Origin: JAQBYK01 sp964499425
GTDB taxonomy: Bacteria > Patescibacteriota > Gracilibacteria > UBA1369 > LOWO2-01-FULL-3
Reading direction: 5' to 3'
Assembly (NCBI GenBank): GCA_964499425.1
Contig: CAZCLD010000002.1
Coordinates: 1-51,751, forward strand
DNA: 51,751 bases
In this document: positions 25,319-34,400 of the stretch, in pieces
Layout: the number at the start of each line of letters is the position of its first letter
How positions within the stretch are numbered: the stretch's first letter is position 1
The notes under the pieces: generated by a model
Seen by the model: the letters and a program-made list of their open reading frames with translations, nothing else
Told to the model about the DNA's origin: nothing
The model's database searches: none
Program-made: the position numbers and the translations under genes

Positions 25319-25933
25319 TTACTCTTCCTTTTTGGGTTCCTCGGCTGGAGCCTCTGCTTTTGCTTCGGCGGTCTCAGGCGGCTCGGGGGTGGTGTTTTCA
25401 GGAGCTGTCGCTGGCTTATCCTTGCTTTCTGGCGTTTCCGATCCAGGTGCCTTCGCCTCGCTTTGCTCGCCTTCGGCACTAGCCTCCTCGGCGCTAGGCG
25501 CGATTCCATCTTTTTCTTTCTTAGCCTTCTCTGCTTCTTCATGTGCCTCCGCTAGCGCTGCGGCACTGTCCTCCATCTCTGCCTCAGTGACAAATCCTTC
25601 CTTTAGTCTTGCAGATTTACCACTTCTTTCTCTCATGTAGTATAGCTTTGAGCGTCTAACCTTAGCCTTTTTCTTGATTTCTATCTTCACAATTGTCGGT
25701 GAATATAGAGAGAATACTTTCTCTACACCAATTCCCTGGACAATTTTACGAACTGTAAAAGTTTTATCAGCGCCGTGTCCACTGTTTAGTTTGATCACGA
25801 GGCCTTCAAAAATCTGGATTCGTTCCTTTTCGCCCTCCTTGATTTTCTGATGTACACGCACCGTATTACCAGCTCTGATGGCTGGAACTTTTTTCTTGAT
25901 AGCTAGTTTTTGTACTTCCTGTAAGACTGACAT
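25319..25933 (-). CDS. rplS: 50S ribosomal protein L19 with acidic C-terminal extension
   Basis: Residues 1-about 115 are a standard L19 (PAIRAGNTVRVHQKIKEG, KIVQGIGVEKVFSLYSPT, KVRRSKLYYMRER). A further ~90 residues form a low-complexity Ala/Glu/Pro/Lys tail not found in usual L19 (about 115 residues long). Part of this tail, EAKAPGSETPE, is nearly identical in DNA to the rpsA tail. The promoter upstream lies in the end of the HTH gene. Open shadow frames on both strands here reflect the biased composition. Confidence 0.95.
   Translation of the reverse strand: MSVLQEVQKLAIKKKVPAIRAGNTVRVHQKIKEGEKERIQIFEGLVIKLNSGHGADKTFTVRKIVQGIGVEKVFSLYSPTIVKIEIKKKAKVRRSKLYYMRERSGKSARLKEGFVTEAEMEDSAAALAEAHEEAEKAKKEKDGIAPSAEEASAEGEQSEAKAPGSETPESKDKPATAPENTTPEPPETAEAKAEAPAEEPKKEE
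25428..25459 (-). repeat. 32-bp repeat shared with rpsA tail (copy 2)
   Basis: On the minus strand this equals rpsA 7734-7765 with a single difference (31 of 32). It encodes EAKAPGSETPE in the L19 extension. Short GGCG/CGCC inverted ends are present but do not form a convincing hairpin. Confidence 0.85.
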
Positions 25934-25954
25934 AGCAAATTTTTACGCTCACGC

Positions 25955-25983
25955 AATATATAGAAGAGTGCCCTTTTAATCAA
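25955..25983 (-). promoter_or_regulatory. rplS promoter
   Basis: Minus strand: TTGATT (25983-25978), a 17-bp spacer and TATATT (25960-25955); the -10 ends 21 bases before the ATG. Confidence 0.65.
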
Positions 25984-26534
25984 GAGATTTTGTTGATTGG
26001 GATCTGGTTTTCGTTTTTGTTCATCAGGTCCGTCACGAATTTATCCTTGCAGTTTAACCTGTACTTGAAGTCTTCCTCGTTCATTATTGTGAATTTAACG
26101 GGTCTTTTGGTCCGAAGATCATTATTTATGTAGCTTGCGAGCCTTTCTTTATCCATATTACCCACAATCATCATGTCGACACTTGTTGTAGGCTTACCCA
26201 CAAATAATCCAGAGAGAGCAAGTATTCTGACGTCTCCCATTTTTGAAATGTCCTTCGCAAGTGACTCATTGGAGGATAGAGCTTTTACAATTATGCTCTT
26301 TAATTCTTCTAGAAAGATAAAGTTTTTGTTCACATAGTAGTATTTCTTCCGAAGTTTTGTACGCGATCTCAAGAAACCAAGCTTCCTGAGGTTGTCTAGT
26401 TCACGCCGAATAGAGTTGATTTGTTCGTCGAGCTTTCGTGTTAATTCCCTGATGAAGTACTCTTCCCCCGGATTCATTAGGAAAACTGTCAAAAGCTTAA
26501 TACGCGTGTTTGATGTAAATAATCGCTTTAGCAT
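25980..26534 (-). CDS. winged-helix regulator with nucleotidyltransferase-like domain
   Basis: The 184-residue protein starts with an ArsR-like winged helix (TRIKLLTVFLMNPGEEYFIR ... LDEQINSIRRELDNLRKLGF) and ends with a nucleotidyltransferase-like part (ILALSGLFVGKPTTSVDMMI, with the typical 'G-x-D/S ... VDMMIVG' pattern). Such HTH-NTase proteins are common in CPR genomes; DNA-binding autoregulation is likely, enzymatic activity uncertain. I chose ATG 26534 since the upstream frame to GTG 26579 overlaps a palindromic operator and the -10 box. It precedes rplS. Confidence 0.75.
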   Translation of the reverse strand: MLKRLFTSNTRIKLLTVFLMNPGEEYFIRELTRKLDEQINSIRRELDNLRKLGFLRSRTKLRKKYYYVNKNFIFLEELKSIIVKALSSNESLAKDISKMGDVRILALSGLFVGKPTTSVDMMIVGNMDKERLASYINNDLRTKRPVKFTIMNEEDFKYRLNCKDKFVTDLMNKNENQIPINKIS

Positions 26535-26570
26535 GCCCGAAAATATTGCCCTTAATTGTTGCCCAAGCGA

Positions 26571-26599
26571 AATGTACACAAATTGTATACATCATGCAA
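26571..26599 (-). promoter_or_regulatory. promoter with 21-bp palindromic operator
   Basis: On the minus strand TTGCAT (26599-26594), a 17-bp spacer and TACATT (26576-26571) form a promoter. An imperfect 21-bp palindrome at 26572-26592 (ATGTAxAC...GTxTACAT type) covers the spacer and -10, as expected for a repressor site. The winged-helix product just downstream is the obvious candidate to bind it. Confidence 0.65.
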
Positions 26600-26616
26600 T
26601 ATTTTTTTGAACGCTC

Positions 26617-26856
26617 TTAGAAATCCTGCTCTTCCTCATCCTCTGGCACTGCCAAAACCTTTGTTAAAAATCCGTGATAAAGAGCACCGGTTATTATTCC
26701 CACAACTGCTACTCCCAGAAATACTATCGTTGGATTTTGTCGGACATCATAAAAGAGGAATTTGAGCTGGCTGCATTGAGCCCCGATGTTTCCAAAAGAT
26801 AGTACGAGGATCAGTACCGTAAAGATAATTGATAATGTGAGATAGAGTGCTTTCAT
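26617..26856 (-). CDS. LapA-like (DUF1049) two-helix membrane protein
   Basis: The 79-residue protein has two hydrophobic helices (about 5-22 and 42-64) separated by a short loop with QNPTIVFLGVAVVGIITGAL, the pattern of LapA/DUF1049 proteins, and an acidic end (PEDEEEQDF). In E. coli the LapA family acts in envelope lipopolysaccharide assembly; here the role is unknown. It lies 34 bases after tig. Confidence 0.75.
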   Translation of the reverse strand: MKALYLTLSIIFTVLILVLSFGNIGAQCSQLKFLFYDVRQNPTIVFLGVAVVGIITGALYHGFLTKVLAVPEDEEEQDF

Positions 26857-26890
26857 AGGAAAATTTGTTATTTCTTAGTCAGTTTAGTTT

Positions 26891-28162
26891 TTATGCCAAA
26901 ACTTTGTCAAATAGTTTTCTTAAAGCTAGGCGATTTTTTAATTGTACTTTGAGTTTTCCACCATCGAATTCTGCTTGGATCTTTTGCTCCTGCTCTGGTG
27001 GGTAATTGGCCTTTATCTTCTCAAGCTCGCCCTTAAGATCCTCCTCAGTCACCTCTACTTTCTCCTCTTTTATGAGGTGTTGGAGAGCGAGTCTGATCTT
27101 AATGCGTCTTTCGCCTTCTGGGCGATACTTTTTTCGCAAATCGTCTTCTGTGGTTTTTGATTGTTCAAGGAATTGGGCAAATTTTATTCCTTTTTGCTCA
27201 ACATCTTCCTTCATTTCCAAGAGAATGTACTCTGATTCCTCATCTACCAGTGCTTCTGGCATTTCAACCTTTGTCATTTTGAGTAGTTTTTCTATGTATT
27301 CATTCTCCTGTTTTTGCTTTGATTCAAGGTCTTTTTTGGCTTGAATGTTTTTTTCAATTTCTTTTTTGAAATCTTCAACAGATTGCTTTTTCCCCGTCAT
27401 TTTTTCGATAAGCGCATCGTCTAGCTCAGGAATTGTTGGCTCCTCAATTCGTTTAATCTCAGCCTTAAATTTCATCTTCTTATTTTGAAATTCCTTTTTC
27501 CCGTAATCTTTGGGGAATGTAATGTCGAATTCCTTTTTCTCATCCTTTTTTAGACCGATGAGTTCTTCTTCGAACCCTGGAATAAGGGATCCTTCTCCTA
27601 TAATTACTGGATGATTGGAGCTTTTTGTATTCTCTACCGCCTTCCCTTCTTCATCAAAACCTTCAAAGTCCACCTCTACCCGATCCCCTTTCTGAATAAC
27701 TCTATTTGCATCTTTGAATGTTGTACCGTATTTTTTCATGTCTTCTACCACTTGGTCTATATCTTTGTCTGTGACTTTTGCTTCTTCCTTCTTAATTTTG
27801 ATTGATCTGTAGTCCTTTATCTCAACTTCTGGGAGAATGGCCACTTTTGCGGTGAAAGTAAGGGGTTCCTCACTGTCGATATTCACCTTTGGGCGAGAAA
27901 CTACCGCCAGTTTTTCCTTAACCACCACTTCAGCATAGGCATGCTGAATGGCATACTGCTGAGTCTGTGCTTTTATCAGGTTCTTGTCGACATATTCCTC
28001 CAAAACATTTGGAGGGACATGGCCTGGCCTGAACCCTTTGACTTTTACGTCCTTTGAAATTTCATCACATGCTTTTTTCTTAAATTCATGCATTTTCTCA
28101 GGTGGAACTGTTGCCTTTATTTCCACCTCCGATTTTGGAAGTTTTTTGACTGTGTAGTCCAT
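26891..28162 (-). CDS. tig: trigger factor
   Basis: Trigger factor is the ribosome-bound chaperone and peptidyl-prolyl isomerase. The 423-residue protein has the ribosome-binding N domain with VKGFRPGHVPPNVLEE (signature GFRxGxxP), the FKBP-like domain (GDRVEVDFEGFDEEGKAVEN, GSLIPGFEEELIGLK, FPKDYG) and a helical C-terminal cradle. I start at ATG 28162 (MDYTVKK); the open frame further upstream overlaps the divergent gene and is not protein-like. Length is normal. Confidence 0.95.
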   Translation of the reverse strand: MDYTVKKLPKSEVEIKATVPPEKMHEFKKKACDEISKDVKVKGFRPGHVPPNVLEEYVDKNLIKAQTQQYAIQHAYAEVVVKEKLAVVSRPKVNIDSEEPLTFTAKVAILPEVEIKDYRSIKIKKEEAKVTDKDIDQVVEDMKKYGTTFKDANRVIQKGDRVEVDFEGFDEEGKAVENTKSSNHPVIIGEGSLIPGFEEELIGLKKDEKKEFDITFPKDYGKKEFQNKKMKFKAEIKRIEEPTIPELDDALIEKMTGKKQSVEDFKKEIEKNIQAKKDLESKQKQENEYIEKLLKMTKVEMPEALVDEESEYILLEMKEDVEQKGIKFAQFLEQSKTTEDDLRKKYRPEGERRIKIRLALQHLIKEEKVEVTEEDLKGELEKIKANYPPEQEQKIQAEFDGGKLKVQLKNRLALRKLFDKVLA

Positions 28163-28256
28163 TTGTACTTGATTAAATAGGGATTTATGGTAGTTTGAGG
28201 TACTCGATGTACCTGGTTTTCCCGGACATCCTACCTTTAAAAGTGGCCCAAGGCAA

Positions 28257-28285
28257 TTGTTTTTGAGGCCAAAATATGATAGAAT
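28257..28285 (+). promoter_or_regulatory. promoter of the unknown gene block
   Basis: TTGTTT (28257-28262), a 17-bp spacer and TAGAAT (28280-28285), 22 bases before the ATG at 28308. It is the likely first promoter for the large unknown operon. Confidence 0.65.
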
Positions 28286-28307
28286 ACTTGGATAAACTGA
28301 ACCTATT

Positions 28308-30995
28308 ATGGCAGATCTTTCTGAGGAAAATTTGGAAGCAAAACAAGATGAATTTGAGGGTGAGCAGTTGGATGCTGTGAATGCTTTGGAAGCCGCTAAT
28401 CCTGACAATGTTGATCTTGGAGGTGCTAATCCACTTGCAGTCCAAATTGGTCTGATCAGTACTGATACAGTTGACGCCATTAATGAGGCAATGCCAAATC
28501 ATAACCTTCTTTTTCAGAGAGCTCTTGCGAAAGAACGTGGAAGCAGGCCAGGGCCTGATGCCTTTAAACATGCTTTTCGTTCTGTGTATGGGAAATTCTT
28601 GCTTGAGGAGGGCGATACACAGTTGGAGGCAGACGGTAGCCCTCTTATGACTAAGCTCAAGGCTGTTCTAAAATTCCCCGTTGGACCAACTGGATTACAA
28701 GGTCGAACTGAGTTATTGGCTGCAGTTCGAAGGCTTAAGATGCTCCGAGTTGCTGGAACGATTGATCCCGATGAAATGATTAATAATGCTTTTGCTACAA
28801 GTAAAACGGCCGGAGAGCGAAAGGGACTTGAAAGGGAATATAATGATGAAGTCAAAGCACAAAAGAAACTCAAGACCCTCTATGATTTTTTTAGTGAGTC
28901 TGAGAATATTGATGCCCTTACAGAACCATTCACTGAATTGAAGACCCTAGTCGTTCCCCCGGCTGCTGGTGATGAGCCCTTTAACTCTAAGATTCGAGCT
29001 CTATCAAATGAAATTGATGGATTAAAGTCAGCGCGAAACGCAGTGAAAAACATGAATGAAAACCAGATTTCACAGGAGGTAGATAAATTAGAGAGGATCC
29101 ACATAAGAGACAATCCCGGTGTTCCATTTGATCGTGATAGGGCAGCTGAAGATCTGAGAACAAGGCCTAATACACAGAGGAATGAGCTTTCTACAGAGAT
29201 AGCAGAGAAAGATCTTGAATTATCGAGATTAACGGAGGTTAAAGCTAAGGCTGAGGCCTTTAGAAAGATACTGTCTGAATTGGTCACTAAGCTAAAACTA
29301 GCTGATGAATTTGGTCTGAAGGATAGCTTCACAGTTACAAATCCTGATGGCACTACGGTAGATCATGCTGTATCAGATTTGGATACTGAATTAGGTGATA
29401 TAAGGCTTACTGATAACGACTTTCATCCACAACAATTGATTGAGCTGTATGAAAAGTTTGGTGGGTTTTTTGAGGACAATGTTCAGGTTGATGATTTTCT
29501 TGAGAGTTTTGATCAAAAGATGGCTGACCAGGATGATGATGTAGATAAAGCTAAGAGAAAGCTATCTACTGCCAAAAGTGAGGTTTCTCTAGTTTCTAAT
29601 CTGTCTGATGCGGCTGCGGGTAAGCGCCTTATTGCCGCTATAGTTGCGGAACAAAATCCCGAGATGAGCCTGGCTGATCAACAAAAGCTAGCTTCGTTAA
29701 TTCTAGCGGATGATGTCGCCACTATGCAGACCGAGGCTGATTATGATGAGCTGGCTAAGCGTGGCAGTGCTGAGCTTATAGATACCGTTAGACAGGCCGG
29801 TTTTCAGCGTAAATTAATCGGACTTCAATATGAGGAGGGTGGTAGTACTCAGCACCCTTTCAAGGATCTTAAGCCAGAGGACTTTGATACTTGGCCTAAG
29901 ATTGAGAGACTCTTTAAGATCGGCCGACTTAATCATCAAAATGGATTTTTGGTTTTAGCAGCTTTCAAAAATTATGATGGATTTAGAAGCACCCCTTCTA
30001 TCCAGTCTGTTAAGCTGGAGAAAAAGCTTAAAGAAGCCATAGCTGAGGAATTGGGAGTAGATGAGCGTATGGATGAGTCTGGAGTTAGTAAGATTCTTAA
30101 CAAAGCGTTCGCTGATCAAATGAAGAAAGCGACGCAACTTGTCGACGCCTATTTTACTCACCATGACAGGAATGTTGATGACTGGGATTTTGATAAAATT
30201 AATGAGTTAAATTTAAGATACAAGCATATATGTGAATTACGTAAACGAGGTAAACATGGGGGCATTACGAATGAAGTCTTTAAAAAGAGATTGGATGATC
30301 TTATTGAGGAGGCAGAGGATGCTGAGCTTATTGATCAAGTCGACTTTTCTCAGAATACTATTTTGGCTGAATTTTGGAATAGTCCTTTTTCTCAGTGGTT
30401 TAGAGATAGAGGCCACGATGTCGGCAAATATCTGGGCAGGAAATCTGGATCTGTACTTATGAGTGGCGTAAAACTAGGCCTGCATGGAGTCTGGGGCACA
30501 ACAAAATTGGGATTGAGTGGTGCTTATCAGACTGCTATGGCACCTGTAAGGCTTGCTAAATATCCTTTAATGGTTGCCGCTAAGCCCTTTGTGGGATTTA
30601 TAAATTTGTTTAGACGTCAGAAATGGACTCCATTACCAAGGATTCGAGATACTGTTAGGAATGATGCTGGCCGTGTTGCTGGGTATTTTAAGGAGAAGGC
30701 TACAGGCACCGCGCAAGGCGCCGGGGAAAAGCTCACAACCATTCCTGTTAATGAATGGAATCAGGTAAGCTACGATCATAAGAATTATGCAGAACGCTCA
30801 AAGTTGGATCCTTCATCCTTGAAAGAGCAAGCCGAGGAATTGAAAGAGAAAGGAGATCCTACTCCGCTTCAAGTTGCTGGCTCCCCCTATATTAGTCTTG
30901 ATAGATATAAGAAGGAACTTGCTGATTTGGATAAGATCCTCGGTCAAAAGCCTGTTGAGGAGCGAGGTGACGACACTAAAACTGAGGCCGCTTAA
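28308..30995 (+). CDS. large uncharacterised helical protein, gene 1 of unknown block
   Basis: The 895-residue protein has no signal peptide. It appears almost fully helical, with heptad-rich stretches around 190-330 (coiled coil, e.g. LSTEIAEKDLELSRLTEVKA). A distinctive Gly/Ala/Leu-rich, weakly hydrophobic part follows at about 700-775 (SGVKLGLHGVWGTTKLGLSG ... VAAKPFVGFINLF) that could lie on or in a membrane, then a basic to acidic tail ending in Ala. I recognise no family. It is 11 bases upstream of the 128-aa gene and probably co-transcribed. Codon use looks like that of its neighbours. Confidence 0.75.
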   Translation: MADLSEENLEAKQDEFEGEQLDAVNALEAANPDNVDLGGANPLAVQIGLISTDTVDAINEAMPNHNLLFQRALAKERGSRPGPDAFKHAFRSVYGKFLLEEGDTQLEADGSPLMTKLKAVLKFPVGPTGLQGRTELLAAVRRLKMLRVAGTIDPDEMINNAFATSKTAGERKGLEREYNDEVKAQKKLKTLYDFFSESENIDALTEPFTELKTLVVPPAAGDEPFNSKIRALSNEIDGLKSARNAVKNMNENQISQEVDKLERIHIRDNPGVPFDRDRAAEDLRTRPNTQRNELSTEIAEKDLELSRLTEVKAKAEAFRKILSELVTKLKLADEFGLKDSFTVTNPDGTTVDHAVSDLDTELGDIRLTDNDFHPQQLIELYEKFGGFFEDNVQVDDFLESFDQKMADQDDDVDKAKRKLSTAKSEVSLVSNLSDAAAGKRLIAAIVAEQNPEMSLADQQKLASLILADDVATMQTEADYDELAKRGSAELIDTVRQAGFQRKLIGLQYEEGGSTQHPFKDLKPEDFDTWPKIERLFKIGRLNHQNGFLVLAAFKNYDGFRSTPSIQSVKLEKKLKEAIAEELGVDERMDESGVSKILNKAFADQMKKATQLVDAYFTHHDRNVDDWDFDKINELNLRYKHICELRKRGKHGGITNEVFKKRLDDLIEEAEDAELIDQVDFSQNTILAEFWNSPFSQWFRDRGHDVGKYLGRKSGSVLMSGVKLGLHGVWGTTKLGLSGAYQTAMAPVRLAKYPLMVAAKPFVGFINLFRRQKWTPLPRIRDTVRNDAGRVAGYFKEKATGTAQGAGEKLTTIPVNEWNQVSYDHKNYAERSKLDPSSLKEQAEELKEKGDPTPLQVAGSPYISLDRYKKELADLDKILGQKPVEERGDDTKTEAA

Positions 30996-31006
30996 ATTAA
31001 ATAATT

Positions 31007-31393
31007 ATGACAAAGAAAAATCAAAAAATCACTGATGAAGACAAAGAGGTAATTGATACTCTCGTATTGGCAGATGTCGTATATGATGCTGTTCTTAGTG
31101 AATTGAATCTGGGAGATGACCCCCTTTATAAGCAACTTGTTCTAAATATGCTAAAACGACAGACTAAAAATCACATCGTTTTCAGTATTTGGAATAATTT
31201 GACCGATGAGCAGTCTAAACACCTGCGACAATATATTAATCAGAGTGCTAAAACTGCACCTTGGATGCGTGAGGATGACATTTTGATGGAATTTGCGCAA
31301 ATGTACCCCGATCTGAAGGAGAAGATTTTTGCTGGTTTGACTGAGTTTTTCCAGAGATTCATTGATAAATTCAATGAGATTAGTGAGGCGTAG
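31007..31393 (+). CDS. small uncharacterised helical protein, gene 2 of unknown block
   Basis: The 128-residue protein is soluble and predicted all-helical (ITDEDKEVIDTLVLADVVYD, YKQLVLNMLKRQTKNHIVF), with no Cys and no membrane segment. No family is recognised. Its size and position directly after the 895-residue gene suggest a partner or chaperone for a neighbouring large protein. A new promoter follows before the next gene. Confidence 0.75.
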   Translation: MTKKNQKITDEDKEVIDTLVLADVVYDAVLSELNLGDDPLYKQLVLNMLKRQTKNHIVFSIWNNLTDEQSKHLRQYINQSAKTAPWMREDDILMEFAQMYPDLKEKIFAGLTEFFQRFIDKFNEISEA

Positions 31394-31422
31394 GATTTGA
31401 GGTGTTTTTCGCCATTTGATAC

Positions 31423-31451
31423 TTGTGAAAAAGGCCTTTTTTTGGTATAAT
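31423..31451 (+). promoter_or_regulatory. promoter of the 1277-aa gene with palindromic spacer
   Basis: TTGTGA (31423-31428), a 17-bp spacer and TATAAT (31446-31451). The -10 ends 7 bases before ATG 31459, so the mRNA would be leaderless. The spacer contains the 14-bp perfect palindrome AAAAAGGCCTTTTT (31428-31441), perhaps an operator or a weak terminator of the preceding gene. Confidence 0.75.
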
Positions 31452-31458
31452 TATATGA

Positions 31459-34400
31459 ATGGAAAACAAAAATAAAAACAGTTTTATGGTTAAACGACGT
31501 ATTTTTTATGAAAATCGCTCGGTCTATAAGGATGGCCCTCCTGAAGTGGCTGCCGAAAAAACTGCTGATGAGAGAGCTCTAGATCAGGTCAAAACTCTTT
31601 ACGAAAAGGCTGGTTTACCTGAAACTGAGAAAGACAGGGTTTCGAAGGAGATTTTTGATTCCCTAAAAGCAGCTCTTAAGACTAAGAAAATCGACCTCAA
31701 GGTGGCGAGCGAGGCCCTTGCTTCTGGTAAGGCAAAGCATTTATCTGCTTTGGTTGCTGCCCTTTTAAAGAATCCTGATGTTACTAAACTCGATCCAGCT
31801 CTCATAGAATCAGCAGAAAAGGAATTAAAATTGCCTGAATTTGTGGCAATGGTTAAGCATAAAGGTGCTAAAGATAGAGCAAAGCTCAAAGGTGAGGCTG
31901 CGCGTGAAAGACTTAAGGATGAGCTTCCTGAGCTTCCTCGGAAGGCCCCGCTTTCTAAGGAGGACTTCATCAAGAAAATTGACAGTGGAGAGGAACAACA
32001 CTCGCTAGATCCTATTAAAATCGCTGTTAAAAGGGAGAAACACCAGATAAATGCGGACAAATGGGATCATTCGAGCATTGATGGTCTTCGTAGAATATAT
32101 GCAGACGCTAAAAAAGTTCTTGGCCCTAAAAAGATAAATACGCCTTTCTATAAGTCTCTTTTTGCGACCTTAGCTAATGCCGCTGACGAGAGCACTAATC
32201 ATTACAGGGGTTTAAAAGATGAAAACTATGTAGCCTGGTTTAAGAATCCAATTAAATATCGAGAAAATTTGATGACTCTACCTGCTAAACCTGGAGGGTT
32301 TTGGGGAGGTGAGCAATTTGTTAGGGCCCATGAGCATTTACACTATCTACAGAGTGAGGTCTTAAATTCTCAGGATGTTGCACATGTCGCCACTCTTGCT
32401 AAGCAGGAGGGCATGGATTCTGACCCTGTGGCCACAAAAGTGACAGATTTCTTTTCTAGGAATTTATCAAAGATGCAGAAAGCCGTTAAGGAGCGGGATT
32501 ATGCGACTATGGGTCTTTATGCAGTAGGTATTTATGCTTTGTACAAGTCAATTGAGAAACTATCAGGTGGTAAGGACAGCAAAATCCGTAAGTGGCTTTT
32601 GTATGGTGTTGCCGCTTATGCCGGTCACCGATTTTTGCAGAATGCGGGTTATGATATTTTGAAAATGACTGGATTCAAGGATAGAGATTATGAAGTTGCA
32701 GGGACTCCTTTTGAGATTATGGATCAATTCCTTAAAGGTAAACCTGAATACAAGGAATATGATCATTCTGTGGCTTTTAGAGTTTCTGAGGTTAAACTAA
32801 CTACAATGGAGAAGCTTCTTGATAAAACGAACAAGAAGGGTGACTTCTTCATTCATCCAGCGGATTTTCCTTCGATATTTCCAAAATTAGCTAAGGAACA
32901 TCCATTTGAGATGGGACTTGCTGAGCGTGGACTTAGCGACAGCGAGGGAATGAGTAATAAAAAATTGACTGCAGCTCAGAGAGAGTATATTCGGGTCGGA
33001 AAACAACTTTACCTTACCGCTAAAGCAATGCGGACTATTTATGAGGAAACTTTGTATATTGATGAAGAATCCCCCTATCACAATATTCCTTATGAGCAAG
33101 CCCTTAAGGACCCTAGTCGTAAATTTGGTAAGGTGCGACATTTACTTTGGGCAGCTCGAGGATATGCGACTCCGGACGCTGAGACACCTATGTTTGAGAG
33201 AGGTGTTAAACAGGCACAGGAACATTTGGCAGAAGTGTTTAAAGGAGAGGAAATTGTTGATGAAGCCATGGGAGGTGGCCACTTTTCGGGCACTTTGAAG
33301 GGTTTTCCGGTTGTGTTTGTGAAAGATGGAGAGAGTTATAAAGTATATTTGAGGAATAACTATAAGGATGTTCGAAATCCAGGAAATAAATTTACGAAAG
33401 TTCCATTGAAGGGCCCTAGAGCTGCCGCTCAAGCGAGCATTGCTTTGCGAGCCGTTGACAAGAGAATGGAAGATCTCATGGCGCCATTGCAGAATGCTGG
33501 TGGCAGAGTTTTGTCTAAGCCTACGTACGTTGATAGTGAATGGCAGACCGAAGTTGAATTGCCTGCTGCAGCTGAGTTTGGAGTTGCGACTGGGGCAAAA
33601 CGAAGAGGTATTTTGAAACCAAGGGAAGATGGCACTGGTGTAGTATTCTTTGTTGAGGGTACAGCCGTTAGAATTAATGTTGATGAATCTATTGCTAAGC
33701 AATACGAGGCAGCCCTATCCGTTGTACCGAAAATTACTTCTCAGAGAGAATTTCATGCCCTTAAAGTATTTGGAAATGGAAGACGTCTTAGACTCGAGGA
33801 TCCGACTCCTGGAGACAAGAAGCTCGACCTAATTATTGGCAAGGGTAAACATAAATTGGAAGTTACTTATGACCCTGGGGCAGACAAGTTCTCTGTTGAT
33901 GCAGCTTTAGAGGCAGCATTGGTCAAGAACCCTGCTTTCAGGAAGGAATATATCGAGGCACTTAGTGCTGACGATCATTTTGAATTGAATAAAACGTCAA
34001 ATGAGTTGAAGGAACTGATCAAGCAGTCCTGTCCGCAAGGGTTCTTGAAGTACTTTTTCAAATCCTTATCTAATTCAACTCTTAGGGGACCCCTCAGTGG
34101 TATAAACACCGACATGTTAAGTGGTAGCGTTCCAAACAATTTCACTAATATGATCGTTGAGTCTACAAAACAGCAGGCTTTTCATAAACTTCAGCAAAGA
34201 TTGAAGGGCGCTACTGATTTGGCTACTGTGGAGACCTTGAGGAAGGATGTGTTAGCTGACTTAAACACTGAGCTCAAGGTAGTTTATGACTCAATCTCTA
34301 GAGAGAATAGAAGGCGTACCGCCGCTGGTCAAGATTGGCAGAGAATGGAGTTTATGCTCAAGGTTGTGGATAAAGTTCGAGCTGCTGGATCACAAAGTAC

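Noticed and set aside
25240..25640. Several long open frames on both strands across the L19 tail
   Set aside because: They arise from Ala/Glu/Pro low-complexity coding of rplS; none has a start signal or recognisable protein.
28199..28213. GGTAC-N5-GTACC palindrome upstream of tig
   Set aside because: Five-base arms are short enough to be chance and no clear promoter surrounds them.
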